A stretch of 64,000 nt of DNA. Origin: Kingdonia uniflora. Its lineage: Eukaryota; Streptophyta; Magnoliopsida; Ranunculales; Circaeasteraceae. The notes under the pieces are model-generated. The model was not told the origin of the DNA and ran no database searches. It worked only from the letters and a program-made list of their open reading frames with translations. Numbering within the stretch: the first letter of the stretch is position 1; each line of letters begins with the position of its first letter. The stretch covers positions 3,534,001-3,598,000 of the forward strand of contig JACGCM010002659.1 in NCBI GenBank assembly GCA_014058105.1. Reading direction: 5' to 3'. This document shows positions 20,822 to 32,945 of this stretch, piece by piece. A program made the translations under genes and the position numbers.

Positions 20822-22408
20822 TTGGATTATTGCGCTAACCTTCTATGATTCCTTATTTGCCTTTCCAAATTTTGGTATGGCTAGGGTTCTCAAATTACTA
20901 GCAAATTGTTATTTTTGCCATTCTTATTCTTAAGGCTGTTATCTGATACTGACGTGGTACCTTAAGTAGCTCATTGCAGGGTGAGGTGATGAATTATACT
21001 AGCTTATCAATTAAAGAGCAACTAAATGTGAATATCAGTGTTCATACATTTATTGCAACCAAACCGAGAACAAACCTTAAAATAGAAGGACGAATGTAGT
21101 GACAACATGAGGGGGTAGGGTCGGCGCTGGGGTAAAGCGACCAAAGTGATGGCTTTGGGTCTCACTTTGCCGATGGCCCCAAAATCCCAAAAAATCTAAA
21201 CTGAAATTAAAATTTCTGATTATGACAGGTACTTTTGTGTTAAGCTAGTAGCATTTTCTTTAAGAAACCATTTTTACCTACCACGTCTTTCTGAATTACC
21301 AAGTATTTGTAATTCATGCAAGTCTCATTTAGCTTTTTTCATGGAGAACATCTCTCACCAAGTGAGAGTTTCATGGTGGGACTTCTAGAGAGAGAGAAGG
21401 TCCGATTTTAGATAGATAAATAAGAAAGTTTGTAGGTAAGGCATCTGGCTTAACGATCGTCATAATACCATAATCCACTCTCAAAATCTACTCTCCTCCC
21501 CCCCCCCCCTCTTTTTCCTTTGTTATTAGGTCTGATTTTGTGATCTCAATCCAAATCTGATAAGAATCTGACAAATTAATACATGAAGTATAGATGTAGC
21601 TTTCGACTAAACTAAATCATCCCTTTCATTTTTATTTTCCCTCTGTAGAGTGACGACACAGGCACCTCACACACACTCTCTCTCTCTCTCTCATTCTGAA
21701 CTCCTCCCCATTCCCTTCTCCCCTCTTGTTATCCCCTTAAATTTGGCTTCCCTCACCTGGCTTGATATTGTGTCTTCATTTATTCTTGCAGGTAATAGAT
21801 GTGTAGGTACTCGAGTGAGTCGATTGGGCTGGTATAGGCGGTAAACGGCATGTGGTGGCGCTTGAAATTGGTTTTGTCAGCTCGGCGAAGGGTTAGCAGG
21901 TGGCTTGGAGAGCAGATTGGTGGGCCTCTGTTGTGGGATGGCAATGGGTCATGGGTTACCCAATGAGCCAGGCTAGGGTATTTGGGCAGAGAAGGGTAAG
22001 GTCTTAGGCTGAAGGCGCATAGGCCTCTCTCTGTTTCCTTTTTTTTGGCTCATTTTTTCGGCTGCCTTTCTCTCTCTTCTTGGGTGGAAGTTGGTGTGTG
22101 GGGCCACGTTGTATTCTACTATTTAAAATTGCATGTAAATAGTTTCTGCAGGGTGACTGCGAGTTTCATCCACTCCTATTTGTCCTCCTTCCTAAGAGAC
22201 TTAAAAGTAGATAGAGTATGTGGCCAACAAAGGTTTTTATAGCATACGATGCTGGGTTTAATATTGTTTCTCTTGCGTCACTATTTAGTTTCTCTTCTCC
22301 TCTTCTGGGTTTAAGACCAAAGGAACTGTAAAAGTATAAAAAGTTATAGCAACAAAGGTGGGTTATACGAAGGGTACGATATCGTCCTTCTCAGTTACTT
22401 AAGACTTT
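20822..22408. other. Intergenic sequence and possible LINE 5' UTR; no gene recognised
   Basis: It contains a CT microsatellite (about 21672-21692), a short C run (about 21500-21512) and GC-richer sequence near 22000. The right part may be the 5' UTR of the LINE that starts at 22409. The open frames here are short and match nothing I know. Confidence 0.6.
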
Positions 22409-23255
22409 ATGAACCAGATGAAGAGTCTGGTGGTGACCAAGCCTCGAGGGGCTGCGGTCGTTCACCTGACGACGAAGAGTATCAAGGCGGAGGAAGGTTT
22501 GTGGCTGCATGCCCTAATCTGTAAAATGTCTTTTGACACTGGTCGGGGTTTCACTAAAATTGTCGCCGCTCTAAAAAGTTTCTAGAAAATGGAAGCATCA
22601 GAGAACTTACAGGTTTTCGAACATACTATCCAGGGTAAGACTTACTTCATGTTCAAGTTTAGAACTGCTTATGATCAAAATTTTGCTCTACTTAATCAAC
22701 CTTAGAATCCGTATGCACACTCGATGTAGAGGTGTTACGAGTTCGGCCAGAGTTCAGCCAGAGTCTAGGGCAGGTTCTGGTCACTGAACCGAATACAGAA
22801 AATAGAAGAGTTACAAAAAACGGGTACCGTACCCGTGTGGTAATGGATATCTATGGTACCTTCCCCCTGGCTGTTTGGGCAAAACTTACTGATGGGACGA
22901 TTCTGATTCGAACGAAGTACGAAGCAACCTCGGTAAATTTCTGCAATACTTATTTTAAAATAGGGCATCGGTCGTCATGTTGTACTGAAGTCTTTACAGA
23001 GGAAGATATGAGGCATATGGGTCTTACGATTACTCCTACAGGCATGGTGGTGCATGATCCTAACTCGCACATACAGGCAATCGCTCGTGAACGTGACCGG
23101 ACTAGGACACAAATATCGAGGTCAATCCTAAACCTAACCCACAGAAGGGCTACTGGGACCAATCAAGATGGTATGGGGAACAGGGATAACTTAGGTGGTG
23201 AAATTAGCCAGGTCCTGACTAGACAGGTAGTACATCATGATCGCAGGCTGGCTTG
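22409..23255 (+). pseudogene. LINE ORF1 (DUF4283-like with zinc knuckle)
   Basis: It begins MNQMKSLVVTKPRG at 22409 with LIGK-like sequence (HALICKMSFDTGRGF). After a frame break it is open from 22732 to 23255, with GYRTRVVMDIYGTFPLAVWA and the knuckle CNTYFKIGHRSSCC. The second zinc-binding cysteine is replaced by tyrosine (CX2Y in place of CX2C). A proline- and glycine-rich tail follows. ORF1 proteins bind LINE RNA; this copy is damaged. Confidence 0.7.
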
Positions 23256-23910
23256 ACATCTCACGGGGGAGAAGTTTTTCATACTTTAAAAATTGGGGGC
23301 AAACCTAATATGGCGCCGGACTTTGCGGTACTTGGACAGATGGGACATTTAATCGTGGAAGAAGAACTTCTTACCTATCATGTTGAGATGGGCCTGCCCG
23401 AGGGTGAGGGGGAGGGGGAGGGGAGAGGATAGGGACTCTGGCGCTGGTGAGGGTCTCGCGATCTGGGGACACAACCATGGAAGGGGCAGGGATGATTAAG
23501 TATAGGGGGTAGCGGCCGCTGGGTTTGGGGACACCGGTGCTACCACAGTTCAGCAGTTTCGGGGAACTTTTGTTCATATCTTCGCTCTCTCAACCCCTGG
23601 GGCAAGAGGGCAGTATGAGCTCGTCCACTCGGGATCTTGTACTCCAACTAGCGCTGCAGGCACGCGGACAGTCGATCCGGTACCCACAGGCATCCATTTC
23701 CTGGGTAATTTATCGACAGATGAGAACAAAGTCACAGTTAGCAGAGTCGTCTTTACCAGCCCAGTCCTATCGTGCTAGTACCCATATGCCTTATCACTCT
23801 CAGGTTCGCAGAGTCCATTCTCTATCCTTTTTACGTATTCGACGTACTTATCATTTACTAGACTGATATTCTAGGGTTCGAGTGGCTTCACGGAGACCAC
23901 CTAGGCCATT

Positions 23911-24620
23911 ATGAAGCTTATATATAGTATGGAATTTCCGAGGTTTGGGTCGACCGGCGACAATTCATCATCTCCGGGAGCTTATCTGATCCTCCAAAGG
24001 GGATATTATTTTTTTAGCAGAAACCAAACGATCATTTGCAAAAATGCAGGTTTTGGTTAAGAACCTTAATTATCCGTATTGGTTTGATGTACCGACGATA
24101 GACGTCACTGGTCGCTCTAGCGGTATTTGTGTTATGTGGAAAAATAGATTAATATTAAAGTTCTTAACAGTAATAAATTTATGATTAATATTATGATTAA
24201 CTCTGAACCAGCTGGTATTCCTTAGTTGACCTCTATCTTTTATGGAAGCCTATACCAACGGAACAAAAATGTGGGTTAGCAGTTTGTTGAAGCGAATAAA
24301 TCTAGTCCGTGGATGATTATAGGTGATTTTGACACTATTTTTGTTGAAGCGAATAAATCTAGGTGGAAACCGTATAAGGGTGTCAGTAGTGGCTACGCAA
24401 AGGAGGTAATCTATCACTCGGACCTCATCGACTTGGGTTACTCAGGTATTCCTTATACATGGAACAATCAATGTTGTGGATGGGCGAATATCAGGGAGAG
24501 TTTGGATCGGAGCCTAGCCAATGTTGATTGAATGTTTATCTTTCCTGAAGTTAAGGTTTTTCATTTACATGCCCTTGGTTCGGGCCATACTCCTTTATGC
24601 CTTGATACAACACCTTAGTT
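23911..24620 (+). pseudogene. LINE ORF2 endonuclease (APE-like) remnant
   Basis: The ORF2 start near 23911 gives, after one shift, WNFRGLGRPATIHHLREL and IIFLAETKRSFAKMQ, the N-terminal APE motifs with catalytic Asn and Glu. MIIGDFDTIF, SDLIDLGYSGIPYTWNNQ and LDRSLANVD follow at 24313-24531, and then LGSGHTPL (normally SDH). A short duplication of FVEANKS occurs around 24290 and 24340. Confidence 0.8.
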
Positions 24621-25079
24621 TTTGACCTTGGGAAAATGTTTTCGCTTATCAGACAATGTGGACCCGAGAACACCAGTTTCACCACTTAATCCAAAAACTA
24701 TGGCAAGGGTTAGAGCAGGATTCCCCAACCCACCTGGTTAAAGAAAAATTATCATAGACTAAAGCTGGCCTTAAATCGTGTGGAATCGAAAAAAAATTTG
24801 GACATGCTCCCAATAAAATACTTATGCTCACAGAGGAGATTAATACTCTTCAGACTCTTCCCTACACGGAGGCCTCCTCCCTTCAAGAAACTGCTCTCTC
24901 ATTGAAACTGAAGAGTTCTAATATAGGGAAGAAATGTTCTAGTGCCAGAAGTCTCAAGTCCAGTAGTTGACTGAAGGGGATCGTAACATAAATTTTTTTC
25001 ACATGCAAACCATATCCGAAATGGAAAAACTCTATTGATTGGCTGAAGAATGAGAACGGAGAATGATTTTCAGAGACCT

Positions 25080-26560
25080 TGGAGATTGGCTAGATTTTCC
25101 ACTATGACATGGTACGGAATTTCAAATCCTTCGACCCTGACGGCATTTCGGCTTTCCTTCAGAATTTTGGGCCGTGTATTACTCCGAAGGATAATCAGGC
25201 CTTGACAATGGAGGTCACCCACTCCAATATCAAGATGGCCCTTGATAGTATTGAACCGCACAACGCGCATGGACCGGACGGCTTTCCCTCACTCGTCTTT
25301 CAATAATCATGGGATATTATAGGCGAGGATATCTGTAACATGGGTTCTACCTTCTTCGCGTCTGGGTTCAAGCCTAAACACCTTAACGCTACGCATGTGG
25401 TGACGATTCCAAAGAATACTTCCAAGGCAAGACCCTGTGATTTTTGCCCTATAAGTCTGTGTAACGTGACATATAAGATCATCCCAAAAATTCTATCCAC
25501 CCACCTCAAACCTCTTCTGGACAAAATTATTTCCCCTTTTGAGGGTGCTTTTGTGAAAGATTGCCAAATTTCAGACAATGTGTTGGTTGCGGACGAAATC
25601 ATCCATATAATGAAGCGGAAAGCCGATCTAGTCTTATGGGGCTCAAATTGGATATGTCGAAGGCTTATGACCGAATTGAATGGAGTACACTGCTTCAAAC
25701 AATGAAAAAGTTATGTTTTGAGAAGATGTGGTTTAAATGGATTGAATAATGCATTACCATTGTACGCTACTCTGTTCTTCTTAATGGGTCATCCCATAGT
25801 TTCTTAACCCCGACCCGCAGCCTCCGACAAGGGGACCCCCTCTCCCCCTTTTTGTTTACCATCCTTATGGAGGACGTGCACTCTGTGAAGAAGCTTGAGA
25901 ACAAGATCCATGGCATCCAGGCATTCAGATGCACTCCTTCTATTTTCCATCTTCTTTTTGCTGATGATTGCCTCCTGTTCTATTGTGCTGACCTCATCGA
26001 AGCACACGAGCTCAAGAACATCCTCACTAGCTTTTGTGATGTGATTGGGCAATAAATCAACCTGGCCAAGTCGGGCATTTTGTTCAGTAAAAACTTTCCC
26101 CATTGACTCGGAGCCTTATCGCTCGCCTCCTTAAGGTTAAGGTCATACCGCCCAATGAACGATACCTTGGGACCCACCTCTTTTCTAATAAATTTAAAGC
26201 GCAGATGTTCTATGGGATTGAGAACCGGATCTCGAACCGATTACAATCTTGGTGAGGTAAACTCTTGTCTCAGGCCGGTAGAACAATTATGATCAAATTA
26301 GTTACCTCTGCGATCCCTTCGTATCAGATGTCCTGTTTCGCACTCCCTCAATCTATATGCAAGAATGTCAATGCTCTTCAACGTGACTTCTGGTGGGGAA
26401 AAATGGAGGACAAACGAAAACTATGGTATCTTAAAATATGGAAGGAAGTCTGCCGTCCAAAACGGGAGGGCGGACTACGTATTCAGGAGGCACGGGCCGC
26501 CAATAGAGCCCATCCGTCCAAGCTAGTCTGGCACCTACAGTAAAGCCCACACGACTTGTG
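25080..26560 (+). pseudogene. LINE ORF2 reverse transcriptase remnant
   Basis: HNAHGPDGFPSLVFQ opens the domain. KPKHLNATHVVTIPKN, FCPISLCNVTYKIIPKIL, FEGAFVKDCQISDNVLVADE, LDMSKAYDRIEWS, SLRQGDPLSPFLF and HLLFADDCLLF (active site FADD, intact) follow in order. ISQ..RTIMIKLVTSAIPSYQMSCF, RDFWWGK and KEGGLRIQ mark the thumb at 26265-26540. About five stops or shifts separate these segments. Confidence 0.88.
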
Positions 26561-26589
26561 GGGCCAAGTCCTAAAAGCTAAATACTTAT

Positions 26590-27163
26590 TATAGGGACTT
26601 ATCCCTCGATCTCACTCAAAATCAAGCCCATACAGCTCAACCTACCTCCATCTCGGGCTCACGCATTTTTAACACTCATCCAGTTAACATTCCAACCATC
26701 CCCATGAACTACTCAAAAACGTGGATCGAGCTAAACCCGGAGAACATTATCCAGTCAAAGACACCTATCTCCTAGGAACTCGCCAGTTATTCAATCAACC
26801 GCCACTAACCATATTATTCGGAAAACGTGCGCCATCACGATGAAGAGCTGTGGAAAAAGCCTATATAAAGGGAAAGTTCCAGAAGAGACAAGGGGGAGAA
26901 AAATTACACAAACTTCTTATTTAGGATATCAAAAGCATTTCTGTATTAAGAGATCACTTGTAATAAAGAGATCCACTTAAAGCAATAAAAATACTTTTAC
27001 AAAAATCCTCCATACGAGGTCGTGGTTTTTTACCTATTCAAAGGTTTTCTACGCTAAAAACACCTATTTCCATTTCTTATTTTCTATTAGAGTATTGTTA
27101 CAGGTTTGTTGGTGTGATAGCTAATTCCTAATCATTTCGAGCTTACGGAATTTGGCCATTACA
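26590..27163 (+). repeat. 5' LTR of A
   Basis: It begins TATAGGGACTTATCCCTCGA (TG mutated to TA) and ends GGCCATTACA. By eye it differs from the 3' LTR at roughly one base in ten. TATATAAA at 26862-26869 is the likely sense promoter. Confidence 0.9.
26862..26869 (+). promoter_or_regulatory. TATA box in the A LTR
   Basis: TATATAAA is conserved at the equivalent place in every LTR of the family (39646-39653, 42740-42747, 45629-45636, 57334-57341). Confidence 0.7.
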
Positions 27164-27183
27164 TTTGGCACCGTCTGTGGGAA
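27164..27183 (+). promoter_or_regulatory. Candidate primer-binding region of A
   Basis: TTTGGCACCGTCTGTGGGAA immediately follows the 5' LTR and is also present in B (43069) and, slightly changed, in C (45985). Its position fits a primer site. I do not assign the tRNA. Confidence 0.65.
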
Positions 27184-27235
27184 AGATTGCATTTCCACGA
27201 TACCCTAAGGCAGTCTTTCACTACAATTTTCAATT

Positions 27236-28430
27236 ATGGTTACTTCTAGACGACAGGCCCCAGAAACTCAACTCAAAATTTCTTTGGATCTAGGACAGGT
27301 CACCGAGTTACGGGAGAATCTCTACGCTAAGACAGAAAAATGTGCCAAACTCAAACTTTAATTGGCAAAGGATCGCGAGTTCTGGGAGAAAGAGCTCGTT
27401 TAACAGCGCTCAAACGGCACAAAGATCAGATGACGATGATGCAGACTGCACTCGAGGCTCTGCAAATTACTTAGCAGGCTCCTCCAGCCAGGGGTCGTGA
27501 TCAACTTCCAGGGACCTCCCGTATTTTAGCAAGGGAATGATTAGGACCTCGGGGAGCCGCCAGTAAAACCATTTTCAGAAATCTACCACACGGACTGCAG
27601 CCCTCCATCCATTTGGGAGGAGAAGTTCAATCAGAAGTCAGTCGAGGTCACCAGATTTCCATCTGTCAGGAGGAAGACCAGTGACTTCTATATCAAGTTC
27701 CAGTACAAGATCGCCCGAGTGAAGGTACGGGAACTCATCATCCTCTGCCAGTACGTCGAGCGATTCAACCAACGCGTCATTACGTCACAAAAGAACACAT
27801 GAACCAATGAATTAAAAAGCTGATCGAGACACAAGTTCTGGGTACTACCAGCGATACCACGAAGTTACAAGGAAGTCTGATTGCAAAAGAACTATTCGAT
27901 ATGGAAATAACGAAAGGTTTACATACTCCCAAAATTTATAAAAACAAAGGTACTGGCTCGACAGAGTAATTTAGCAATACCGCAATTCATTGGGATTGTA
28001 CTCCAATCTCAACCATATTCTCTGCCATCTGTTTGCCACAAGTTTACATGAGGAGCCACTCCGATGGTTCCATTTTCTTCCTGAGGAATCTATCTACACG
28101 TTTGATCAACTACAGAAGCAGTTCATCAAGATATATGCTCACAACAGAGACAAAGAGGATAACTTATATTCTCTTATCGATCTTAAGCAGTCACATGGAG
28201 GAAAGCTCAAAGACTTCTCAAATAAATTCTTAGAGCTCATGAGAAAAGTGGATAACCTCGACCAAAAAATAGTTGTGACCGCTTTTACCAATGCTCTTTG
28301 GCTCGAGTGCAAGGCCAAAGAATACCTCTTCCTTAACAAGCCTGCGACATTAGAGGAGATGATTACCAAAGTCAACGGTTACGCTAACTTGGAGAGGATG
28401 ATGTCTGAATGACAAAAGTCTACTAAATAT
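27236..28430 (+). pseudogene. gag remnant of A
   Basis: ATG at 27236 (MVTSRRQAPE) aligns with MVTSNRP of B and MAAS of C. A charged coiled-coil N-terminus has stops. The retrotransposon gag domain is open at 27990-28412 (PLRWFHFLPEESIYTFDQL, FIKIYAHNRDKEDNLYSL, DLKQSHGGKLKDFSNKFLEL). No zinc knuckle was found after it. Confidence 0.8.
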
Positions 28431-29009
28431 GTCCTCTCTACAAAAGACCCACCTACAGATCGAGCAATAAACCTAAGGAGCTACAGGGAGATCAGAAACG
28501 TACCAAGGGGAACACTGGATACCCTCGAAAAAATGGTCTGCAAAACAAACCCGTCCTCCCAAAGCTGAACGTCCGAATCTTGACATTTTTTCCAGCGCTG
28601 TTGAAAGACCCGCTCTGCCGCATCTCCCAACCACTAAAGCCCATCGAGAATCGACCATTTTTCCTACATCATTAGGTAAATCATCATACTACTAATAATT
28701 TCTATGCTCTACAACGGTTTCTTAAGCTCATTTTCAAGGAAGGGCGGATACTCGAATACATTGTTGACCTGAAGTCATACCAAGATGGCAACTATAAGAA
28801 GCAGATCAAAATTGTTTAGGTTAACGATAGAGCTGAGGAGAAGCATCTCTACTATATGCACCTCAGTAACATGATCAAAATCAACCAGATCACCAATTCC
28901 AACCGATCAAAGCACCAGAGGCTCTCAGAATGTTGTGATCCTCAAGACAAAGAAGCCAAACTTCTTCCTGAGTCAGGCAATCGCCGACTTGGAATCTCCT
29001 TCAAAGATT

Positions 29010-29470
29010 GCGATACTAGCCATGCCAAATTTCCATATCATGATGCATTAGTCATAATGCTCATGATGAAACAGTTTGTTATGCACACAATGATGATCGA
29101 TACTGGAAGTGGTATTGAAATTCATTTTCAGAGTACGATCGGCCAGATGGGTTTGACCGACCATGTCATTTAGAGCGACACAGACATCAGTTGGTTCAAT
29201 GGCTCTAAGGAGGAACGAGTAGGCAAGATTATTTTACCTATTACCGTAGGACTAGCCACTATCGACGTCGTTTTCTACGTTATCAGTGTCAAATCTCGTT
29301 ATCTGGGGATTATGGGCCGCCGCTGGATACACAATATGAAAGCAATCGCCTCCACCTATCATCAAGCACTCCGATTCAAACATAATAATGGTATTTATGA
29401 GATCAGAGGTAGTCAGAAACCCTCTCGAGCTTGTAAAAATATTGTCTCTGCCATCTTAGATATTTTAGGC
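29010..29470 (+). pseudogene. Aspartic protease remnant of A
   Basis: The active site DTGSG is intact at 29099-29113. ITVGLATIDVVFYVI, MGRRWIHNMKAIASTYHQ and LRFKHNNGIYEIRG follow, as in Tat-type proteases. A stop after TDHVI and others downstream break it. Confidence 0.8.
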
Positions 29471-29589
29471 AGATTGGCCGCATAGCAATTACAAAAAATT
29501 TATCACCTCGGCGATTAATCACCTACAGAGGAGCCCACGAAATATGTCAACATTGATGGACCTAGTAGAGGTACGTTCATCGGAACCAA

Positions 29590-30420
29590 GTTGGTTCAGC
29601 ATGAGAAAGATGCTCTTATTCAGTTCTTACAACTCAATAGAGACATTTTTGCATGGTCTTTCGAAGAAATGCCCGGAGTCGATCCGGTCATGGCTTGCCA
29701 CAAGTTAGCCATCAATATCAACGCCACGGCGGTCAAACAGAAATAACTACAACTTTTACCTCGTCTTCGAGATGAGGTTAACACCGAGATCGAGAAATTG
29801 ATTAAAGTCGGATTCATTCGAGAAGCCAATTTTTTAAACTGGATATCTAACATTGTCGCCGTCCCAAAGAAGATCGAAAAGGTTTGAGTTTGCGTAGATT
29901 TCCCAGATCTGAACAAACATACTCCAAAGGACCGTTTCCCTCTTCCCAACATTCATCAGATCCTTGATTCCACAGAAGGCCATGATCTTTTATCTATGAT
30001 GGACGCTGCTTCAGGGTATAATCAAATTCTACTTCTGGAAGAAGATCAAGAGAAGACAACATTCATCACTGAAAGTGACCTTTATTGTTACAAAGTCATG
30101 CCCTTCGGGCTCAAGAATGCAGATGCCACATATCAACGATTGATGACTGCTATGTTCAAAGCACACGTGGGGGAAATCATTGAAGTTTACATCTATGATC
30201 TTTTGTGCAAAAGCATACAGTCAGACAATCACATCTCAGATCTTAATACAATATTCAACATCCTTCAATCTTACAGAATACCTCTCAACCCTGATAAATG
30301 TTAATTTGGGGTATATTTTGGCCACTTTCTAGGCCACCTTATCAGCAAGAAAGGGATTGAGGCTGATCCAGATCAAATTCGAGCTCTCCTTGACATGCCT
30401 TCTCCAAAGTCAACATAAAC
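29590..30420 (+). pseudogene. Reverse transcriptase remnant of A
   Basis: LIKVGFIREAN, SNIVAVPKK, CVDFPDLNKHTPKDRFPLP, SMMDAASGYNQILL, TTFITESDLYCYKVMPFGLK and LISKKGIEADPDQI are clear. The catalytic YIDD is YIYD (30188-30199), so the first of the paired aspartates is lost. Stops occur at 29743, 29885 and 30301. Confidence 0.88.
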
Positions 30421-30539
30421 GTTCAAAAACTCACTAGCAAGATTGCCGCAATAAACCGTTTCGTCTTTATATCTTTAGACCGCTGTCATTGGCTATTCCT
30501 ATTACTCCGTGGATGTACCAAACGAGGAAAATATCAGCC

Positions 30540-30930
30540 AACTGCAGAAGTCACATGGACACCAGAATGCGAAGTAGCTTTTCAGAACCTCAAAATCTAT
30601 TTGGGTAAGTCTTCCATAATGAGCACCCCAGTAGATAATGATGAACTGATAATCTACCTAGCAATCATAAATACTTCTTTCAGCTTAGTTCTCATTTACC
30701 TAAAAGTAAAAATAGAGAAACCAGTCTTCTTCATCAGCAAAACACTCACACTAGCAGAAATAAGGTACTCTAAAATTGAGAAACTTCTTCTCATCCTTGT
30801 TTACACTTCGTAAAAACTCAAGCACTACTTCCAAGCACATTCTGTCAAAGTTATGACGAACTACCAGCTTCAGGAAGTTCTGTCCAAAAAAGAGAAGTCA
30901 CGAAGAGTGCAACAATGGTCATTCAGTTTG
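30540..30930 (+). pseudogene. First RNase H remnant of A
   Basis: STPVDNDELIIYLAI, KPVFFISKTLTLAEIRYSKI, LLLILVYTS and HSVKVMTNYQLQEVL are the typical blocks. The frame ends in the deletion junction at about 30913-30955. Confidence 0.75.
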
Positions 30931-30955
30931 GGAGAACAATGGACATTCAGTTTGG
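30913..30955. repeat. 24-bp-period direct repeat at an internal deletion junction
   Basis: CAATGG(T/A)CATTCAGTTTGG occurs at 30913-30931 and 30937-30955. RNase H coding lies to the left and mid-integrase to the right. C has about 1.1 kb of second RNase H and zinc domain between the equivalent points. Confidence 0.7.
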
Positions 30956-31795
30956 CATTAGATCTCGTCGACGAATTCCCTAACTCTCCAGGTAATCGTC
31001 GTCACCTACTCGTAGCTACCGATTAATTTATAAAATGGGTAGAAGCAATTCCACTATGTTGAACCAGAGAAGAAGAGGTCATCTCTTTTATCTGGAACCA
31101 CATAATCACTCGATTTGGGTGCCCCCACCTAATTCGTATCGATAACGGGTCCCAATTTGTGAGAGATAAGGTCGTAACCTTCCTAAACCACCACAATATC
31201 ATCCACTCACCATCAAATCCATTTTACCCTGAAGGCAATGGCCAAGCCATAATCACCAACAAAATCATCATGGATGGGCTCAAAAAATGGCTTCACTCAC
31301 AGAAAAAAGAAAATTGGGTTCACGAACTACCTTACATTCTGTGGGCGTATCGAACCACTCCCCGATAATCTACTAGGTGTATACCATTTCTCCTTGATTA
31401 TGGTACTAAGGTTGTCATTCCTTCTAAATATCACCATCTAGTTCGCGATCACGAGCTGACTGACGAGGAAAATGAGTTCGAATTGGCTTGTAACCTCAAT
31501 ATGATAGATAAGACCAGGGAACGCGTCATCGCTAACCTAGGTCGATATCATCATATACTTGCCAGATCATATAATAACCGAGTCAGGAGCCATACTTTCC
31601 AAATCAGATCTCATCCTCAAAGAAATTCCTCAACATCGCAAAGAGCCTCACGCTGGAAAATTAGCCGACAATTGGGAGGGTCAATTCATTATCGCAGGTC
31701 TCTCATACCTGGGATCATACTATCTCATGACATAATAGGGAGTGCCCATTTCAAATCCTTGGAACACTAGGCAACTGAAACGGTACTATCGCTAG
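30956..31795 (+). pseudogene. Integrase core and C-terminus of A, zinc-binding domain deleted
   Basis: LDLVDEFPNSPGNRRHLLVA, TRFGCPHLIRIDNGSQFV, NIIHSPSNPFYPEGNGQA, WAYRTTPR and NLGRYHHILARSYNNRV are recognisable. Both aspartates remain (VATD, IDNG). The glutamate after NGQA is replaced by isoleucine. The final stop is at 31793-31795 after LKRYYR. Confidence 0.85.
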
Positions 31796-31979
31796 ATGTC
31801 TTACTACTCCATTTCCATTATTCACTTTTTGTTTTTCAATTCCAAAAGTGAGATTCTCATATCCATCCAATGTAAATTTTGAATCAATGAAAGTTTTTTT
31901 TTAACAATATCATTCTCTTCACGAACATTCGACCGAACTCAATCTACAGATTAAAGTATAGATAATACTATCTTACAAT

Positions 31980-32945
31980 CAATCATATCCAAGTTAGATC
32001 AAGGATATCACTTGATTTGGCTTCTTTTACTACATCTTTGTGATTGTAACAAGTGTAGAAGCTTGTTTCACATCAAAGACTCTGCCAGGCATAAGATAAG
32101 GTAAATGTCATACTAGCTTTCATCTCTTTCAATATTTTTGTGACATTTCTATAGCTCAAATCAAGTTTTAACTTGGTTTAACTCAACCCATCTCAGCAAT
32201 TGTAACAAGTGTAGAAACTTGTTTCATATCAAAGACTCTGCCAGTTATAAGATAAGGCAAATGTCATACTAGCTTTCATCTTTTTCAATATGTCTGCAAT
32301 ATTTTTGCAGTTCAAATCAAGTTTTAACTTGGTTTAACTCAACCCATCTCTACGATTGTAACAATGTAGAAACTTGTTTCACATCAAAGACTCTGCCAGG
32401 CATAAAATAAGGTAAAGTTCATACTAGCTTTCATCTCTTTCAATATGTCTGCGACATTTCTCTAGTTTAAATCAAGTTTCAACTTGGTTTAACTCAACTC
32501 ATCTCTGCGATTGTAACAAGTGTAGAAACTTGTTTTATATCAAAGACTCTGCCAAGCATAAGATAAAGAAAATGTCATACTAGTTTTTATCTCTTTCAAT
32601 ATGTCTGCGACATTTCTATAGTTCAAATCAAGTTTCAACTTGGTTTAACTCAACCCATCTCTGCGATTGTAACAAGTGTAGAAACTTATTTTATATCAAA
32701 GACTCTGCCAGGCATAAGATAAGGCAAATGTCATACTAGCTTTCATCACTTTCAATATGTCTGCGACATTTCTATAGTTCAAATCAAGTTTTAACTTGGT
32801 TTAACTCAACCCATTTATGCGATTGAAGAAAATGTTAAAATTTGTTTTATATTAAAGAACCCCCCCCCCCCCCCCCCAGACACAAGATAAGGCAAAGGTC
32901 ATACTAGCTTTAATCTATTTTAATGTGTCTGCGACAGATACTATT
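31980..32945 (+). repeat. Tandem array of about six 155-bp units in A
   Basis: Unit starts (GATTGTAACAA or variants) lie at 32042, 32198, 32354, 32509, 32664 and 32821, a period of 155-157. Each contains CATCAAAGACTCTGCCAGGC and TTTTAACTTGGTTTAACTCA. The last unit carries an 18-base C run (32860-32877). Two related units occur in C at 49625-49975 and a decayed version in B at 61090-61320. Confidence 0.92.

Larger units (their letters stand above)
22409..26589 (+). mobile_element. LINE (plant L1-type), left arm: ORF1 and ORF2 up to the RT thumb
   Basis: ORF1 is followed by ORF2 with endonuclease and RT domains. The sequence is cut after GCTAAATACTT by element A and resumes at 39948 with CTTCCCCAG. 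The two arms together make about 5.8 kb, a normal length for a plant L1. Many stops and frameshifts are present. Confidence 0.88.

Noticed and set aside
22765..23162. Minus-strand frames opposite LINE ORF1
   Set aside because: They are shadows of the ORF1 coding strand and share no motif with known proteins.
25300..26177. Minus-strand frames up to 132 codons opposite the LINE RT
   Set aside because: Antisense shadows of a clear RT; unlike the aORF genes of A-C, they have no conserved counterpart.
31980..32945. CRISPR-like array
   Set aside because: The units are contiguous 155-bp repeats with no distinct spacers, inside a plant retrotransposon.
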